Shown here: piece by piece, positions 8,562 through 15,712 of the stretch
Position numbering within the stretch: position 1 is the stretch's first letter
Layout: each line of letters starts with the position of its first letter
From: CAZIDL01 sp964537825
Lineage (GTDB): Bacteria > Bacteroidota > Bacteroidia > Flavobacteriales_D > CAYVSK01
Assembly: GCA_964537825.1 (NCBI GenBank)
Contig: CAZIDL010000036.1
Coordinates: forward strand, 1-25,377
Length of the DNA: 25,377 nt
Reading direction: 5' to 3'
The notes under the pieces: generated by a model
Databases searched by the model: none
What the model saw: only the letters and a program-made list of their open reading frames with translations
What the model was told of the DNA's origin: nothing
Made by a program: the position numbers and the translations under genes

Positions 8562-10755
8562 TTTCACCTCCTTTATCACGGCCAGATCCCCTGCGACGTG
8601 CCACCATCTCCTTGACCAGATCCTGATAGGATTCCCGCTCCTTTTCTTTGTGGATCTCGGCCTCGCGGGCATACTCCAGCTTCAATCCCTTGTTCAGGCT
8701 GTAGCACATCAATAAGAGGATCAGAGCAAAAGGAAGCCCGGTCGTTATCGTTGCTGTTTGAAGGGCGGATAACCCCCCGCCGATCAGGAGCACTGCCGCA
8801 ACAGCCCCTTCCGTTTGCGCCCAGAATATCCGCTGCCCGACCGGCGCATCCACCTTACCCCCTGAGGTGAGACTATCAACGACCAGAGACCCCGAATCCG
8901 AGGAAGTGACGAAGAAGATCGTGACCATGAAGACGCCGATGATGGAACTGACGGTAAAGAGGGCATATTCTTCGAGGAATTCGAAAAGCGCCACGGCCAC
9001 GTTCTGATGAACAGCTTCGGCAATATTACCGATCGCGTTCAATTCCAAGTAAATAGCACTCCCTCCGAAACAAGAAAGCCAAAAGAAGGTGATGAGCGTG
9101 GGCACGAGCAGAACCCCAGTGATGAACTCTCGCACGCTCCGACCGCGGGATACCCGCGCAATGAACATCCCAACAAAAGGGGACCAAGCGATCCACCAGG
9201 ACCAGTAGAAAACGGTCCAATTGTTCTGCCAGGTGGTCTGGGAATAGGTTTCCGTCCAAGTACTGATGCCGATCACTTCCTGGATGTAATTCCCCGTGTT
9301 CTGAACGAACGAATCCAGAATGAAGAGGGTCGGACCCACGATGAACACGAAAAGAAGGAAAATGGCACCTACCCGGATGTTCAACTCGCTCAATACCTTC
9401 ACTCCTTTATCGATCCCCAGGACCACAGATGCGGTGGCCGCCATCGTGATCAAAATGATCAACCCCACTTGAACATAGATGTTATCCGGAAGCACTCCAA
9501 GGGCTTCCAGGCCGGCACTGATCTGTTGTACCCCGAGCCCCAGAGAAGTTGCTAGTCCGAAAAGGGTGGAGATCACAGCCAGGGTATCGATAATGTTCCC
9601 GATAGGGCCGTAGATCCGGTCCCCTACCACCGGGTAGAATACCGAACGGATCGAGAGCGGCAGCTTTTGATTAAAGGCAAAAAAGGCCAAAGCAAGTCCT
9701 ACCAAAGCGTAGATACCCCAGGCGTGAAGCCCCCAGTGCAGAAAGGTGAAGTTCATCGCGGTCTCAGCCGCCTCTGCCGTCCCTCCTTCTCCGTAGGGCG
9801 GAGAGAGATAGTGGTACATCGGCTCAGCGATGCTCCAAAAGATGATCCCGATCCCCATTCCAGCACTGAATAGCATCGAGAACCAAGCCATGGTACTGAA
9901 CTCGGGTTTTTCGTCCCTTTTGCCCAACTTGAGGGTCCCGAGTTTGCTAATGGCCAGATAGATCAAAAAGACGATAAAGAGATTGGTCAAAAGGATGAAG
10001 AACCATCCGAAATAATTGGAAATAGTGGTTTGTACACCGCTGAAAAGGGACTGTATATTTACGCCGAACCCCCGGCTCATGACCACCATATCGATGGCCT
10101 GTGGCGTATGTTCAGCAACGATCCGGACGTGCTCCCCGCTCTCGTTCAATTTGACGTCACGGATCTTTTTGACCACTGTTCCTTCCTCGATCCCAAGGGA
10201 TGCGAAAAAACCACCGGGTAAGACCTTTTCGACGAGCATCCCGGCTTTGGTCCCGTAGCGAAGCTTTTCCTTATCAGTGAGCAAGCGCATCTTAGCTCCG
10301 AGGGAATCGTTCCCTTTGAAGACCCCTTCCACGGCGCTGTCCCGATAAGATCCGTTCGCTTTGACCCGAAGGGTCACCGACATCCGGAATTTATCCGATA
10401 TCGCATCCTCAACCTCTTCCCTGCTCTCGACGGCCTGACCGCCGATGCTAGTGATGATCCGCCCTTTTCCGACCCCATAGGAAGCAAGAAAGCCTGCTCC
10501 GACCTCCTCGATCCCGACCCCTTTTTCGAGCTCGTAGCGCTTCTTTTCCTTTTCGCTAAGAGGCGCAAGGGCGGCTCCGAGCTTTTCCGTCCCATCCTGC
10601 TCCGCTGTAAGGGTCACCGTGTTATTCAGCAAGAGGGTAAGGACGATGAACAGAAGGCTAAGCCCCGCCGCAGGCCAAAAGACCGGAGGATGAATATCGA
10701 ACCATTTGTTCTTCGGAGCTTGTTGGTGGACCCGCTTTCCTTCTTCCTCGGCCAT
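8551..10755 (-). CDS. BCCT-family betaine/choline-type transporter with two periplasmic PDZ domains inserted after TM1
   Basis: Inner-membrane secondary transporter of 734 residues; usual BCCT proteins have roughly 500-600. TM1 is at about 26-46 and the remaining BCCT core begins near 249. Family motifs: GMGIGIIFWSIAEP (299-312), WGLHAWGIY (341-349), WSWWIAWSPFVGMF (518-531) and TSSDSGS (617-623). By comparison with BetP, W341, W346, Y349 and W521 correspond to the trimethylammonium-binding aromatic box, and T617-S618 to the Na2 sodium site, so Na+-coupled uptake of glycine betaine or a relative is likely. Residues about 58-145 and 151-230 form two PDZ-like repeats (LGAALAPLSEKEK ... GVGKGRIITSIGGQAV; LGAKMRLLTDKEK ... 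GIEEGTVVKKI) of the DegP/DegS kind, which would lie in the periplasm. The highly charged C-terminal tail (about 690-734) recalls the osmosensing tail of BetP. It starts 39 bases after the porin-like gene and overlaps the stress protein gene. Confidence 0.93.
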   Translation of the reverse strand: MAEEEGKRVHQQAPKNKWFDIHPPVFWPAAGLSLLFIVLTLLLNNTVTLTAEQDGTEKLGAALAPLSEKEKKRYELEKGVGIEEVGAGFLASYGVGKGRIITSIGGQAVESREEVEDAISDKFRMSVTLRVKANGSYRDSAVEGVFKGNDSLGAKMRLLTDKEKLRYGTKAGMLVEKVLPGGFFASLGIEEGTVVKKIRDVKLNESGEHVRIVAEHTPQAIDMVVMSRGFGVNIQSLFSGVQTTISNYFGWFFILLTNLFIVFLIYLAISKLGTLKLGKRDEKPEFSTMAWFSMLFSAGMGIGIIFWSIAEPMYHYLSPPYGEGGTAEAAETAMNFTFLHWGLHAWGIYALVGLALAFFAFNQKLPLSIRSVFYPVVGDRIYGPIGNIIDTLAVISTLFGLATSLGLGVQQISAGLEALGVLPDNIYVQVGLIILITMAATASVVLGIDKGVKVLSELNIRVGAIFLLFVFIVGPTLFILDSFVQNTGNYIQEVIGISTWTETYSQTTWQNNWTVFYWSWWIAWSPFVGMFIARVSRGRSVREFITGVLLVPTLITFFWLSCFGGSAIYLELNAIGNIAEAVHQNVAVALFEFLEEYALFTVSSIIGVFMVTIFFVTSSDSGSLVVDSLTSGGKVDAPVGQRIFWAQTEGAVAAVLLIGGGLSALQTATITTGLPFALILLLMCYSLNKGLKLEYAREAEIHKEKERESYQDLVKEMVARRRGSGRDKGGENER
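8564..8573 (-). promoter_or_regulatory. Near-perfect Shine-Dalgarno site for the universal stress protein gene
   Basis: On the minus strand AAGGAGGTGA is followed by AAA and the ATG at 8561. This is a ten-base match to the 16S 3' end, with 5 bases between GGAGG and ATG. Bacteroidota mostly lack such sites, and most genes in this window have none, so this one stands out. It lies inside the last codons of the BCCT gene. Confidence 0.85.
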
Positions 10756-10794
10756 AGCCTTCTTCTACTTTGATGAAGCCTTCCTTAAAGGCGC

Positions 10795-11976
10795 TTAAAA
10801 GTAATAACCCAGATTCACATTGTAGCGCGTGGTCCACTTCACTTCCGGGCGATCCTCCAGTTCTCCAGGCCGCAATGGGGCAGTACCGTCCGCGCCTCTG
10901 GCGAAGGCCTCGGTCCAGGCAGGCCCCAGCCAGGGATGACCCTGACCGCTGGCCACGTCGAAAAATGCCATAACACGCCCGGCATCGACACGCATCCCTG
11001 CGATGTTCATCTGAGAATCGCTGAACCCAGCGATCTCCTTATCGAAGTAGGAAAAGTCCTCGTAAAAAGTGAGCTGTTCGATAGCCCCCCAATCCACTTT
11101 CACGTCATAATTGAGCCCGATCAGGTAGATCCGTCCTTTGCGCGCTACCTGGTAAGGAAAGTCGTACGCACCCATCTTTACAGTCCCTGCCTGATGGTCG
11201 TAAGGGGGGACCGGTGAAAGATCGAACCCGATGAATTCGCTTTTGATACCAAAAGAACCGAAACCGCCTTTTAAATGGGCCGCATATCCATGATGTGCTC
11301 CAAAATCCCTGCTCACCTTATTATACAAACGTCCGTACTGGCCTGAAAGGCCGAACTCCCACTGATCCGTGAAATGATAGCTCGCCCGAAGATTCCCTTG
11401 GTCGGTCTCTTCACTGTTCCCCACCACATCGTAAGAAAAACGAGCGCTATGCGGGCTTGAACCTGTAAAAGAGCCTTCGCTGTTCTTGAAATAAGCCGCA
11501 TGAAGATCCCACTTACCGGGATGATATTCCCAAACCAAACCGGCATCATGATCGTCTTCGAAGCCGAGGTAATAAGGAGTGGAAAAGAACCAACTGTTGG
11601 AAGCGAAGGGAAGCATCCCGAAAGGGACTTGTACGACGCCTAGCTTCAGTTTCATGTTCTCTGCGATATCACCGCCCAGATATCCCTTCCGGAGAAAATG
11701 ATACCCTTGGTAGAAACGATATTCGGCCGTAAGCTCGATCCCCTTTTTCTCTGCAGACGCAGATATGATGAAGGTATCGAACCCCAATTCACCCCCTTTG
11801 TCCTGATTGTTCTCCTGGCCTTCCCAGTTCTTGTAAAATGCATTGAATCGGAGGGCACCACCGATGCTCACGAAGTCCGGAAGGTCCGGTGAAGCCGCTT
11901 CGGAGAGCGTGTCGCTCTTTTGAGCTTCGAGTGCAATGGGTAGAATGAATAGGAGAAAAGCGAACCTGCATTTCAT
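10795..11976 (-). CDS. Outer-membrane beta-barrel porin-like protein
   Basis: This gene encodes 393 residues from the ATG at 11974-11976. The open frame extends to 12126, but only the internal ATG gives a signal peptide (MKCRFAFLLF..., ending LEAQ at 19) and avoids overlap with the divergent gene. The mature protein is rich in alternating hydrophobic-aromatic strands, Gly, Tyr and Asp, and ends GYYF. A terminal aromatic Phe preceded by Y-x is the classic recognition signal of outer-membrane barrels. The overall look (strand GGALRFNAFY early, MKLKLGVVQVPFGMLPF, DAGLVWEYHPGKWDLHAAYF) resembles the OprO/OprP-like porin group common in Bacteroidota, without evidence for phosphate specificity. It is first in a porin, BCCT transporter, stress protein unit, so it probably admits the osmolyte into the periplasm (inference). 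Confidence 0.85.
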   Translation of the reverse strand: MKCRFAFLLFILPIALEAQKSDTLSEAASPDLPDFVSIGGALRFNAFYKNWEGQENNQDKGGELGFDTFIISASAEKKGIELTAEYRFYQGYHFLRKGYLGGDIAENMKLKLGVVQVPFGMLPFASNSWFFSTPYYLGFEDDHDAGLVWEYHPGKWDLHAAYFKNSEGSFTGSSPHSARFSYDVVGNSEETDQGNLRASYHFTDQWEFGLSGQYGRLYNKVSRDFGAHHGYAAHLKGGFGSFGIKSEFIGFDLSPVPPYDHQAGTVKMGAYDFPYQVARKGRIYLIGLNYDVKVDWGAIEQLTFYEDFSYFDKEIAGFSDSQMNIAGMRVDAGRVMAFFDVASGQGHPWLGPAWTEAFARGADGTAPLRPGELEDRPEVKWTTRYNVNLGYYF

Positions 11977-12043
11977 ACATAGAACAGCATATAGATGACC
12001 TAGATTACAGTTTTTGTAGCTTAGTTGTTCATCGAAAAGCGCA
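11977..12043. promoter_or_regulatory. Divergent intergenic region carrying promoters for the porin unit and the phosphatase gene
   Basis: These 67 bases separate two divergently transcribed genes, so both promoters should lie here or reach into the neighbouring coding starts. I see no exact TAnnTTTG element on either strand. The best plus-strand candidate is TAGCTTAG (one mismatch), about 20 bases before the ATG at 12044. The close back-to-back arrangement leaves room for shared regulation of the osmolyte unit and the phosphatase. Confidence 0.4.
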
Positions 12044-13981
12044 ATGCGAAAGTCGTTCAGACCACTTTTTCTGGTCATCCTGCTCAGCGTCCTGAGCATT
12101 GGAATATCGAAAGGCCAGGTCCACAATCAGGTACACGACACGGACCGGGTAGCAGCTATATACGATGTTGCGAATTACGTGAAATGGCCCCGTGATAGCA
12201 AGATCGACACTTTCAGGGTCGGGCTCCTTACTAAGGACAGCGCCTTATATCAAGAGGTCCTGAAGCAGAGCGAGCAAGGCATCAACGAACGTCCCGTAAA
12301 AGTCCTCGATTTCCAGGAGACCGAGGCATTAAAGGATGAACAACTTCATCTCCTATTCCTCCAGTACCGCGAAGGATGGGATATTTCCCGCGTCAGAAAG
12401 CTCATCGAAGACGCCCCCACCCTACTGATCGGCGAGAATTACCCGTTCTACCAGACCATGGTATCCTTCATCTTCAAGGATGGGCTCACCACCCTCTACG
12501 TTTTCCGAAAACGCCTTTTGGAGAACGATTTCAGCTACAGCGACAAATTGCCTTTTATCGCGGAGATCAAAACCCAGGCGGATTGGAAAAGAGCCTATAA
12601 GCATACCGAAGGCCGCTTGAGCAAGCGCAAGAAGGAGCTCCAGGAGAAAAAAGAAGAGCTCAAGAAAAAGGAAAAGAAGCTGCGTTCGCTTCAGAAGGAC
12701 ATTCGTGTCAAGCAGGAACGCCTTCAGGCACAGAAGAAGAAGCTCCAGGCAAAAAAGGACTCACTGAATTCCCTCAAAGGCTCCCTTCGGGCTCAAAGGC
12801 GTAAACTGGCCTCTAAAAAGAAGAGCCTCAAAGAGAAAGCCAAAGAATTGAAGGAAACCCAGGAGGCGATACGGGAACAAAAGGCCGTTCTTGCTGAACA
12901 AAAAGAAGCAGCAGACTCCCTCCAAAAGCACATTTCGGAGCAACAAAACCAGATCAAAGAGCAGAAGGGAACCCTGAAGGCTCAGGACAAGCGGATCACT
13001 TACCAGACCTACGCCCTGATCACTTTCGGGCTCCTCATTCTGATCATCCTAACCTTCGCTTATCTCCTTCGCAGGAACTATCGACGGATCAAGGCCATCA
13101 ACCAAAAGCTTGCTGAGAAGAACGATACCATCCTCGAACAGAACGAGCGGATCGAAGAAAAGAACAAGGAGATCACCGAGAGCATCACTTATGCCAGCAA
13201 GATCCAGCATGCGATGCTGCCGAGCCTGACCGTGCTTCAGGAGAACTTCAGGGACAGTTCTGCACTCTATATCCCCCGGGATATCGTGAGCGGGGATTTC
13301 TATTGGGCCGCGAAAGCCGAGGGAAAGCTCATCTGGACAGCCCCTGACTGTACCGGCCATGGTGTTCCAGGAGCTATGATGAGCATGTTGGGTATGGCCT
13401 TCCTCCGAGAAGTGGTCACTCGGAAAGGCATTTACTCACCCGAGAAGATCCTGGACGAGGTGCGCGATATGATCGTCCGTTCCCTATCGTCGGAGAACAA
13501 AGAGGAAGAGGCCAAGGACGGAATGGACATGGGGTTGTGCACCCTGGACATGGCGAGCGGTACCCTCAGCTTCGCCGGGGGCAACAATCCGCTCTACCTC
13601 TTTTTCGGGAATAAAGACGGGAACCGGCAGATACCGGAAGATTCGAAAAAGATCGAGGATGCGAACGGGGAACTTGTGGGAGTGGAGATCCAAGCCGACA
13701 AGCAACCGGTCGGAGCTCACTCAGATGGTGTCCCCTTTAAAAAACAGGATGTGGAAGTACGAAAAGGGGACCGCCTCTATCTCTTTTCCGACGGATACGC
13801 AGACCAATTCGGAGGGAACAAAGGGAAAAAGCTCAAATACAAGCCCTTCAAACGGATGATATTGGAAAGCAACGACCTATCGCTCAAGGAACAGCGCGAC
13901 CACCTCCATGAAAAGTTCATGGAGTGGAAGGGGACCTATGAGCAAGTGGATGATGTGGTGGTCCTTGCCGTCGAGCTCTGA
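12044..13981 (+). CDS. Membrane-bound SpoIIE/PP2C phosphatase with periplasmic YfiR-like domain and long coiled coil
   Basis: This protein has 645 residues. Layout: signal peptide (1-25, ending SKGQ); YfiR/HmsC-like (DUF4154) periplasmic domain (about 33-180, AIYDVANYVKWP at the start, TLLIGENYPF and LPFIAEI later); very Lys/Glu/Gln-rich coiled coil (about 190-318); one membrane segment (about 323-343); short signalling helix (about 350-395, ending ASKIQHAMLPS); and a SpoIIE-type PP2C serine/threonine phosphatase (about 400-645). Metal-binding motifs are complete: GDFYW (D418), DCTGHGVPG (D435), SDGYADQFGG (D583) and DDVVVL (D636-D637). Such phosphatases usually dephosphorylate an anti-anti-sigma (STAS) protein in partner switching, but no STAS or anti-sigma gene is in the window. 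In other bacteria YfiR restrains a membrane cyclase in response to periplasmic redox or envelope stress, so an envelope-sensing input is plausible. It is the only well-supported plus-strand gene and stops 3 bases before a convergent lipoprotein gene. Confidence 0.93.
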   Translation: MRKSFRPLFLVILLSVLSIGISKGQVHNQVHDTDRVAAIYDVANYVKWPRDSKIDTFRVGLLTKDSALYQEVLKQSEQGINERPVKVLDFQETEALKDEQLHLLFLQYREGWDISRVRKLIEDAPTLLIGENYPFYQTMVSFIFKDGLTTLYVFRKRLLENDFSYSDKLPFIAEIKTQADWKRAYKHTEGRLSKRKKELQEKKEELKKKEKKLRSLQKDIRVKQERLQAQKKKLQAKKDSLNSLKGSLRAQRRKLASKKKSLKEKAKELKETQEAIREQKAVLAEQKEAADSLQKHISEQQNQIKEQKGTLKAQDKRITYQTYALITFGLLILIILTFAYLLRRNYRRIKAINQKLAEKNDTILEQNERIEEKNKEITESITYASKIQHAMLPSLTVLQENFRDSSALYIPRDIVSGDFYWAAKAEGKLIWTAPDCTGHGVPGAMMSMLGMAFLREVVTRKGIYSPEKILDEVRDMIVRSLSSENKEEEAKDGMDMGLCTLDMASGTLSFAGGNNPLYLFFGNKDGNRQIPEDSKKIEDANGELVGVEIQADKQPVGAHSDGVPFKKQDVEVRKGDRLYLFSDGYADQFGGNKGKKLKYKPFKRMILESNDLSLKEQRDHLHEKFMEWKGTYEQVDDVVVLAVEL

Positions 13982-13984
13982 GGA

Positions 13985-14203
13985 TCAGCTACACTCGTAC
14001 TCCTTGGTCTGATTCCCTACAGTAGCCGAATAATCCTTCTTCTCCTCGAGCTCTTCGCCGCAATATTCCTCAGAACTACCTTCGCTCACTTTATTGCCTG
14101 AAGAGTCATAAGTGACCTCCTTGCATTCTTCGCAATTCTCGGTACTACAGCCTATTGCGATCAGGAAAAAAGCAAAGAAGGGGATAAGCGTCAAACGTCG
14201 CAT
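13985..14203 (-). CDS. Small cysteine-rich lipoprotein
   Basis: This gene encodes 72 residues from the ATG at 14201-14203. The longer in-frame start at 14293 is rejected because it hides the signal peptide and would place the start upstream of the promoter-like element. MRRLTLIPFFAFFLIAIGC is a typical lipoprotein signal with the lipidated Cys at 19. The mature part (about 53 residues) is acidic and has four more Cys (24, 27, 48, 71), the first two as a CEEC pair, followed by EEYCGEELEE. Those could form two disulfides or bind a metal. I know no assigned function; small secreted proteins of this look are frequent in Bacteroidota (weak recollection, not checked). It converges with the phosphatase gene with a 3-base gap, so the two ends may interfere transcriptionally. 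Confidence 0.8.
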   Translation of the reverse strand: MRRLTLIPFFAFFLIAIGCSTENCEECKEVTYDSSGNKVSEGSSEEYCGEELEEKKDYSATVGNQTKEYECS

Positions 14204-14221
14204 AAGGGTCGGGTTTTGAGA

Positions 14222-14229
14222 CAAATTTA
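14222..14229 (-). promoter_or_regulatory. Bacteroidota -7 promoter element (TAAATTTG) for the small lipoprotein gene
   Basis: On the minus strand TAAATTTG matches the TAnnTTTG consensus of the Bacteroidota housekeeping sigma exactly and ends 18 bases before the ATG at 14203, which would give a leader of about 10-12 bases. No clear TTTG (-33) is seen 19-21 bases upstream, so the call rests on one box. Confidence 0.5.
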
Positions 14230-14287
14230 CAAGCTTGGACCGCTCAGGAATAACGAACGCTATCATTTTCAAACCTCCGATCTTGGA

Positions 14288-14342
14288 AAGCATTCCTTAT
14301 AACCTCCAAGGAGCTGGTAAAAATCACGCTGAAGGAATGCTT
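14288..14342. repeat. Inverted repeat (11 bp arms) in the eno-lipoprotein intergenic region
   Basis: The only long non-coding stretch here is 14204-14410. It holds exact 11-base inverted arms AAGCATTCCTT (14288-14298) and AAGGAATGCTT (14332-14342) with a 33-base spacer. CTCCAAG (14304-14310) can pair with CTTGGAG (14340-14346) and also with the CTTGGA at 14282-14287, so several hairpins are mutually exclusive. It follows eno by about 70 bases. No T-run follows on the minus strand, so it may be a processed 3' end, a factor-dependent terminator or a small mobile-element remnant. Confidence 0.55.
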
Positions 14343-14410
14343 GGAGAGCCCCTACTACCCTCGCGAGAGATGGGTAAAATAAGTACCAGAAGCTTCCAGA
14401 GATAGGTAGC

Positions 14411-15697
14411 TTACATCGAACGAAAAGAAGCACCAGGGAAATAAGCCCGTTCACCCAGTGCTTCTTCGATGCGAAGCAATTGATTGTACTTGGCAACACG
14501 ATCCGAACGAGAAGCCGATCCGGTCTTGATCTGACCCGTGTTAAGGGCCACAGCCAGATCCGCGATGAAAGGATCCTCGGTCTCACCGGAACGATGGCTT
14601 ATCACAGAGGTATAGGCGTTCCTTTTCGCCATCTCTACAGCACCCATGGTCTCCGTGAGCGTACCGATCTGGTTCACTTTGATAAGAATGGAGTTCGCCA
14701 CCCCTTCCTCGATGCCTTTTCTCAAACGCTGGGTGTTCGTGACGAAAAGATCGTCACCGACCACTTGAACCCGGTCCCCGAGCTTTTCAGTGAGTTCCCT
14801 GGTCCCTTCCCAATCGTTCTCGTCGAGTCCATCCTCGATCGATACGATCGGATACTTATCCACCAACTGTTCAAGGCGACCGACCATCTCTGCGGGCTTC
14901 AACTTCTCTCCGGTCGACTGATGAAGGTGATAAACAGCCTCCTCCTTGTTGAAGAATTCAGAGGAGGCCGCATCCAAGGCAAAATAAATGTCTTCTCCCG
15001 GCTTGTACCCCGCCTTCTCGATCGCCTTCATCATGGTATCGAGCCCTTCCTCGTCCGAACCCACCTCCGGGGCGAATCCTCCTTCATCGCCAACGTTCGT
15101 CGAAAGGCCTTTTTCTTGCAGCACCTTTTTCAGTTGATGGAAGGTCTCCGCTCCCATCCGGAGTGCTTCCCGGAAGGAATTCGCATTGACGGGCATGATC
15201 ATGAACTCCTGCAGGTCCACGTTATTGTCAGCATGCGAGCCGCCGTTCAGGATATTCATCATGGGGACCGGCAGGACGTGAGCATTGGCCCCTCCAAGGT
15301 AGCGGAACGCATGAAGCTCCGATCGCTGAGCCCCTGCTTTAGCAGCAGCGAGCGACACACCCAGGATCGCATTGGCGCCGAGCTTGCCTTTGTTATCGGA
15401 ACCGTCCAGCTCGATCATGAGCTGGTCAAGGGCGCTTTGCTCAAGAACATCCTGTCCGATGAGGGCTTCCCGGATCCTTCCGTTTATGTTCCGGACGGCA
15501 TTGGTGACCCCTTTTCCCAGAAAACGATGCTTTTCCCCATCCCGGAGTTCGACGGCCTCATGCTCACCCGTTGAAGCGCCCGAGGGAACGGCCGCCCTTC
15601 CGAGGAACCCGTCCTCGGTCAAGACTTCTGCTTCCACGGTGGGGTTTCCCCGTGAATCCAATATCTCTCTTCCAGTGATCCGCGCGATACGGCTCAT
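14411..15697 (-). CDS. eno: Enolase
   Basis: Cytosolic glycolytic enzyme converting 2-phosphoglycerate to phosphoenolpyruvate. At 428 residues it has the normal length. All key residues are visible: GGSHADNN (H155), NVGDEGGFAP (E205), the three Mg2+ ligands D242 (ALDAASSEF), E288 (SIEDGLDENDW) and D315 (VGDDLFVTN), catalytic base K340 in the signature LIKVNQIGTLTET, and the substrate loop SHRSGETED (H368-R369-S370). The start ATG at 15695-15697 gives MSRIARITGREILDSRGNPT, the standard N-terminus. It lies 15 bases after carA and is very likely co-transcribed with it. The carA-eno pairing behind rplQ is a familiar gene order in Bacteroidota. Confidence 0.99.
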   Translation of the reverse strand: MSRIARITGREILDSRGNPTVEAEVLTEDGFLGRAAVPSGASTGEHEAVELRDGEKHRFLGKGVTNAVRNINGRIREALIGQDVLEQSALDQLMIELDGSDNKGKLGANAILGVSLAAAKAGAQRSELHAFRYLGGANAHVLPVPMMNILNGGSHADNNVDLQEFMIMPVNANSFREALRMGAETFHQLKKVLQEKGLSTNVGDEGGFAPEVGSDEEGLDTMMKAIEKAGYKPGEDIYFALDAASSEFFNKEEAVYHLHQSTGEKLKPAEMVGRLEQLVDKYPIVSIEDGLDENDWEGTRELTEKLGDRVQVVGDDLFVTNTQRLRKGIEEGVANSILIKVNQIGTLTETMGAVEMAKRNAYTSVISHRSGETEDPFIADLAVALNTGQIKTGSASRSDRVAKYNQLLRIEEALGERAYFPGASFRSM

Positions 15698-15712
15698 GAT
15701 CCCTTGATCTTT

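Noticed and set aside
10795..11976. Assigning the porin-like protein as a phosphate-selective OprP/OprO porin
   Set aside because: Barrel character and C-terminal Phe are visible, but no substrate-specific lysine arrangement can be shown from sequence alone, and the neighbours point to osmolytes rather than phosphate.
14480..15574. A 364-codon plus-strand open frame opposite eno
   Set aside because: Enolase on the minus strand is complete with all catalytic residues; the plus-strand frame shows no domain, signal peptide or start context.
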